Assembly (NCBI GenBank): GCA_946807835.1
Contig: OX327696.1
Location: 9,870,501-9,934,500, forward strand
DNA: 64,000 nt
Reading direction: 5' to 3'
From: Ailanthus altissimus
Lineage: Eukaryota; Streptophyta; Magnoliopsida; Sapindales; Simaroubaceae
Shown: positions 61,037 through 64,000 of the stretch, piece by piece
Layout of the letters: the number at the start of each line of letters is the position of its first letter
How positions within the stretch are numbered: the stretch's first letter is position 1
The notes under the pieces: model-generated
What the model was told of the DNA's origin: nothing
What the model saw: only the letters and a program-made list of their open reading frames with translations
Databases searched by the model: none
Translations under genes and position numbers: made by a program

Positions 61037-63774
61037 TGTCACGCCCCAGACCCAAAAGATCCGACACACGACATCACTTACATTCATTCACTGCATGTGC
61101 ACTCATAAATAATATTACACAAAATTTTCAACTTTCATTTTAATTCCTTTCAGAATTATAGCAATTGAATTATGACTGGGACAATTATTAAACCGGAGAT
61201 ACGCAGAGTTTTCTCAGAGATTAACACTCTACTACGTCACCAATAGCAACTTTGTTACCGGGAGCCCAGAATATATCCATTGCAAATTCTTACTTAAAAT
61301 CATCCAATAACCACACTTTATAAAACTTAAACCAAATCCAATCCACACACAATGAAATAATACATAAGTATTTATTCAATAGGGACAAACCAAATATCCT
61401 ATCCCACGTGTCCCCAAATGAAACACACAACAACCTAGCAACTTAGGGAACCCAAGGAACAGCAGAAGCCTTGCCAAATCCGCTAAGCACACATGTACCT
61501 TATTTACCTGAAATCACCATAAACTATAATGAGTATAAAACTCAGTAAGCATACTAGTTTTTCATATATCAAATACAAATACATATGTGTACACAATGCA
61601 TATGTATGATATGCTGTGATCAATCAAAATCATAATCTTATCAAATCACATATCATGTAAGCGCTTACACATTCTTTCAAAACACATAATAGGAATACCA
61701 TCACTCAACTACTACTTAGTAGGACTTACATATCACATATCACATAATGAGCCAAATGTCACTCGTAGGTGACATACCGTATGAGAGGAATAGTACAAGT
61801 GAGGTCTTTAAATCACACATATATAACGCTTATGCCCGAAGGTAAAAGCCAAACCCTCACCCTGATCATCGGTGAGTCCTCTCACGTGTACCAATACGCC
61901 ACCACACGAATGTGATGACTCACACTTCCTTTAGGTACCAATAGGATCCTCCCTACATACGGAACACATAACATATACCAATCCCGAAGGAAAGGCCACA
62001 CATAAAGGCTCCACAAATCACATAAAATGCCTACTAAGTTAACAGTGAGCTCAAGTACCCTCAAAATACAAAATATTTCTCATGGACATATTACACTTCA
62101 AAAGCTTTCTTTATTAAACACATCTTATTTTGAAAGCTCACTTACAAAAACACATGTATGTCCATGCTCAATGTCAATGCTCACATTCAGAAACATATAT
62201 TCACATTTCATATCAAAATATGCTTTGACATAACATAAACATATTCTTAACCCCATTTGCAAAATCATACAAAACAATTACTATGTTTATTGTGATTTCA
62301 GTAAAAAGTCTAGTATACTTACCTCTTAACACTTTCAGCTACAAGGCTTAAATCTCCTTAACCTATCAATGGAGATTAATCCTTTCATAAGCCTCACAAT
62401 TCACACAAAATACTTTAAATAGCTTACAAAATTATACACAATGCATTTATCACATCAAATTGGTCTAAATATTTGGTTTCTCAAAACCTGTCATTCTGAC
62501 CACTTACACTTAACAAAAATTTCTAATACATCAAATGATGTCCAATTACTCCGAAATCAGAATATATCATTCTTGACTCATATATACCTCTTATATATAA
62601 ATATTATATCAAAATTCCTACACAATCCATTCCATACACACCATCGAATCCAAACTACAAACCTGACAGGATCAAGATACTTACTGAACAGTATTCAATC
62701 TCCCAATTTTATAAAATCATATACTAACTCAAAAATTATAAAACTACCACATAATTACTCTTGACACATATCTCAGTCCATGATAAATATTTGGCTTCCA
62801 AATAACTGCCAAAAGTATTTTAAAACTATTTTATTTCATAACTTTAAAAATCTGTTAATCAAATACTACAATTAGCTGATACACTTTAGAAATTCATAAC
62901 ACTTCAACCACATTGATTAAAATTCTCAATTCCGAGTATATCATATTAGACATATAACATTATCATATTCCACAAATTCATAATTTTTAAAGATCATTCA
63001 GCAGGTCAAAAATTATTTTCCACTGTATCATACTGTTTACACAGGAAATTTCCAGAATTCCAGGGTCATTTTGGTAAATTCACTACAAATTCAATTTCCG
63101 AGATTTTCAGTCGATTCAAAGTCTCAGATGATCCTAAACATGTCTAATTTCATATACTCAAAATTCAAGACCAGAATCGAATCACAACAATTTATAAAAT
63201 TCCTAGATCAAGAGGTTATCCAGCAGAAATTTCATAATTCATCATGATTTATCAAACTATCTTATAAATCATCATCAATTCTCACAACATCAAACGAAAT
63301 ACACATCAAATCCTTAATTATACATATTTCCAGAAATCAAAACTTAAAGAAATTAACTTAATTAACACCAATAAATTGATAATTAGTTGTGATATACCTC
63401 TAAAGATCCAAAATTCTAATTTCTTCTTCTTTTTCTTCTCTTTCTCTCTCCTTTATTTCTCTCTTCTCTCTCTAAAAATGGGTAGCTCGACAAAAATGAG
63501 AGAATTAGGGTTTTTAAAAGTGTATTTTTATACTAAGTGGTTAATTTTTGGTATTTACGAATTCACCCCCAAAACTTTCAAAGTATAACAATTTGGTCCC
63601 TAAAATAATTCTAAAGTCTTGCAAATAAACCCAATACTAATAGTATATCCTTAACCTATAAAACACTACTAATAACAATATATAAATCAAGGATCACCCA
63701 CATACAAATAAAATACGTATATTTATATATATAAATATACATATTCTTACCGGTTATGGATACTGGTTACTACA
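61037..63774 (-). mobile_element. Solo LTR, 2738 bp, probably Ty3/gypsy type
   Basis: The plus strand starts TGTCACGCCCCAGACCC and ends GGTTACTACA, giving TG...CA termini, flanked by an exact 5-bp target duplication AAAAC. No second LTR, primer-binding site, polypurine tract or coding domain is seen inside, so it is read as a solo LTR left by LTR-LTR recombination. Orientation is taken as minus. There a TATA box (TATAAAAATACA, 63521-63532) lies about 240 bases from the LTR start. It is followed by AAAACCCTAATTCTCTC and a purine tract (plus strand pyrimidine run 63420-63474), a typical U3/R layout. Open frames inside (such as 62441-62764) are accidental. Confidence 0.85.
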
Positions 63775-63779
63775 AAAAC
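63775..63779. repeat. Target-site duplication AAAAC, right copy
   Basis: Right partner of 61032-61036, directly after the CA end of the solo LTR. Confidence 0.85.
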
Positions 63780-64000
63780 GGTACAGTAACATATTCACAT
63801 AGGGATATGATGAGTGTATTTTATATCTATTATTCTAATTTTCTAAACTTGGTATTTGACCAATATGAATATGAATATATGTTTTTTTTATGTGTATTAA
63901 TGTTATTTTATAGGTTTAAAGTTGATGATGCAACTAAAGAGTGAAAAATGAAGAAAAAGGGCAAAAAAAGGCCATTTCATAGTCAATATTGTGGCCCCGA
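63780..64000. other. Sequence right of the solo LTR to window end
   Basis: This should be the continuation of whatever the solo LTR inserted into. No gypsy coding motif could be read. The last 30 bases weakly resemble the reverse complement of the sequence near 60720-60750. Confidence 0.4.

Noticed and set aside
62441..62764. 107-codon plus-strand open frame in the solo LTR
   Set aside because: Lies inside non-coding LTR sequence; composition is biased and no domain is seen.
1..64000. CRISPR arrays, bacterial operons, phage or virus genes
   Set aside because: The window is plant nuclear DNA. Repeats seen are minisatellites, tandem duplications and retrotransposon parts, without spacer-repeat structure or viral genes other than LTR-element gag-pol.

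Overview
This is eukaryotic nuclear DNA from a flowering plant, almost certainly a eudicot. It is very AT-rich, its protein genes are split by GT-AG introns, and every recognisable gene is of a plant type. The species cannot be fixed from the sequence.

Five host protein genes are supported. (1) Positions 1-3727, plus strand: the 3' two thirds of a PP2C-type protein phosphatase, nine exons, cut by the window start. (2) 13670-15691, plus: a seven-exon WAT1-related/MtN21 (EamA) membrane transporter. (3) 18838-20442, minus: an intronless gene for chaperonin subunit CCT4 (TCP-1 delta). (4) 28532-42840, plus: a 19-exon organelle-targeted DExH-box RNA helicase with a C-terminal double-stranded RNA-binding domain; the exons join into one 1199-codon frame. 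(5) 43737-45702, minus: a three-exon type II membrane glycosyltransferase of family GT61. Genes 2 and 3 converge, 3 and 4 diverge, 4 and 5 converge. They share no pathway: signalling, transport, protein folding, organellar RNA and wall or glycoprotein sugars. The run WAT1-like, CCT4, GT61 resembles an Arabidopsis chromosome 3 neighbourhood as I recall it, so it is probably an old gene block with the helicase lying inside it.

The rest is mostly transposon debris and repeats. There is a Ty3/gypsy pol fossil (8.4-9.64 kb, minus), foldback and duplicated AT-rich repeats (11.3-11.96 kb), and an L1-type LINE remnant (minus) whose RNase H end is tandemly triplicated (23.3-25.9 kb). Beyond the GT61 gene lie a foldback (46.2 kb), a 92-bp minisatellite (47.0-47.6 kb), a plus-strand Ty1/copia fragment with primer-binding site, gag and integrase pieces (48.9-51.3 kb), and a larger minus-strand copia element with two diverged LTRs (about 51.4-59.2 kb). 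A Ty3/gypsy coding fragment at 60.9 kb is interrupted by a 2.74-kb solo LTR (61037-63774) with an exact 5-bp target duplication.

I found no convincing new biological system. The most unusual features are structural: tandem duplications in at least four introns of one helicase gene, the triplicated LINE end, and the nested retroelement stack at the right side.
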